Shown here: positions 5,358 through 5,380 of the stretch, piece after piece
Position numbering within the stretch: position 1 is the first letter of the stretch
Layout: every line of letters starts with the position of its first letter
Assembly (NCBI GenBank): GCA_016744275.1
Contig: JADGEP010000091.1
Location: 5,723 to 11,102 of the forward strand
Reading direction: 5' to 3'
From: Candidatus Krumholzibacteriia bacterium
GTDB lineage: Bacteria; Krumholzibacteriota; Krumholzibacteriia; LZORAL124-64-63
DNA length: 5,380 nt
The notes under the pieces: generated by a model
The model's input: only the letters and a program-made list of their open reading frames with translations
What the model was told of the DNA's origin: nothing
Databases searched by the model: none
Translations under genes and position numbers: made by a program

Positions 5358-5380
5358 ATGAAACGCATGGTGGCGATGGC
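5358..5380 (+). CDS. Start of a further gene (3' partial)
   Basis: ATG at 5358 begins an open frame reading MKRMVAMA before the window ends. It lies 25 nt after the decarboxylase stop. The Lys-Arg followed by small hydrophobic residues could be the start of a signal peptide or membrane segment, but eight residues do not permit identification. No terminator is seen before it, so it may belong to the same transcript. Confidence 0.65.

Overview
The window is GC-rich chromosomal DNA with all recognisable genes on the + strand. PdxS/PdxT (the DXP-independent route to pyridoxal 5'-phosphate, PLP), a lipoprotein signal peptide and a Sec-type signal peptide point to a Gram-negative-like bacterium. 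The proteins would suit a deltaproteobacterial/myxobacterial or related environmental lineage, but no marker here fixes the phylum. No tRNA, rRNA, CRISPR array, transposase or other sign of mobility was seen.

Layout: (1) 3-760, the 3' end of pdxS followed 2 nt later by complete pdxT, the two subunits of PLP synthase. (2) 761-889, an intergenic stretch with a possible -10 box, an imperfect 11-bp direct repeat and a GC-rich hairpin just before a good ribosome binding site. (3) 890-1915, a lipoprotein made of three Ig-like repeats, each with its own cysteine pair. It overlaps by one base an unrecognised exported protein (1915-2787) whose first codons contain a strong hairpin. (4) 2829-3725, a Cof-type HAD phosphatase, then 6 nt later a group II PLP-dependent amino-acid decarboxylase broken by a single-base frameshift near 4796. 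It is therefore seen as two ORFs (3732-4889 and 4886-5332). (5) 5358-5380, the first codons of another gene behind a strong ribosome binding site.

The genes may share a vitamin B6 theme: PdxST makes PLP, the decarboxylase uses it, and some Cof-type HAD enzymes dephosphorylate PLP. However, the two envelope genes lie between them and the HAD substrate cannot be read from sequence, so this is only a hypothesis. The observations most worth checking are the frameshifted decarboxylase, whose catalytic-loop region sits at the break, and the three-repeat lipoprotein paired with an unrecognised exported protein. No clearly new multi-gene system is evident.
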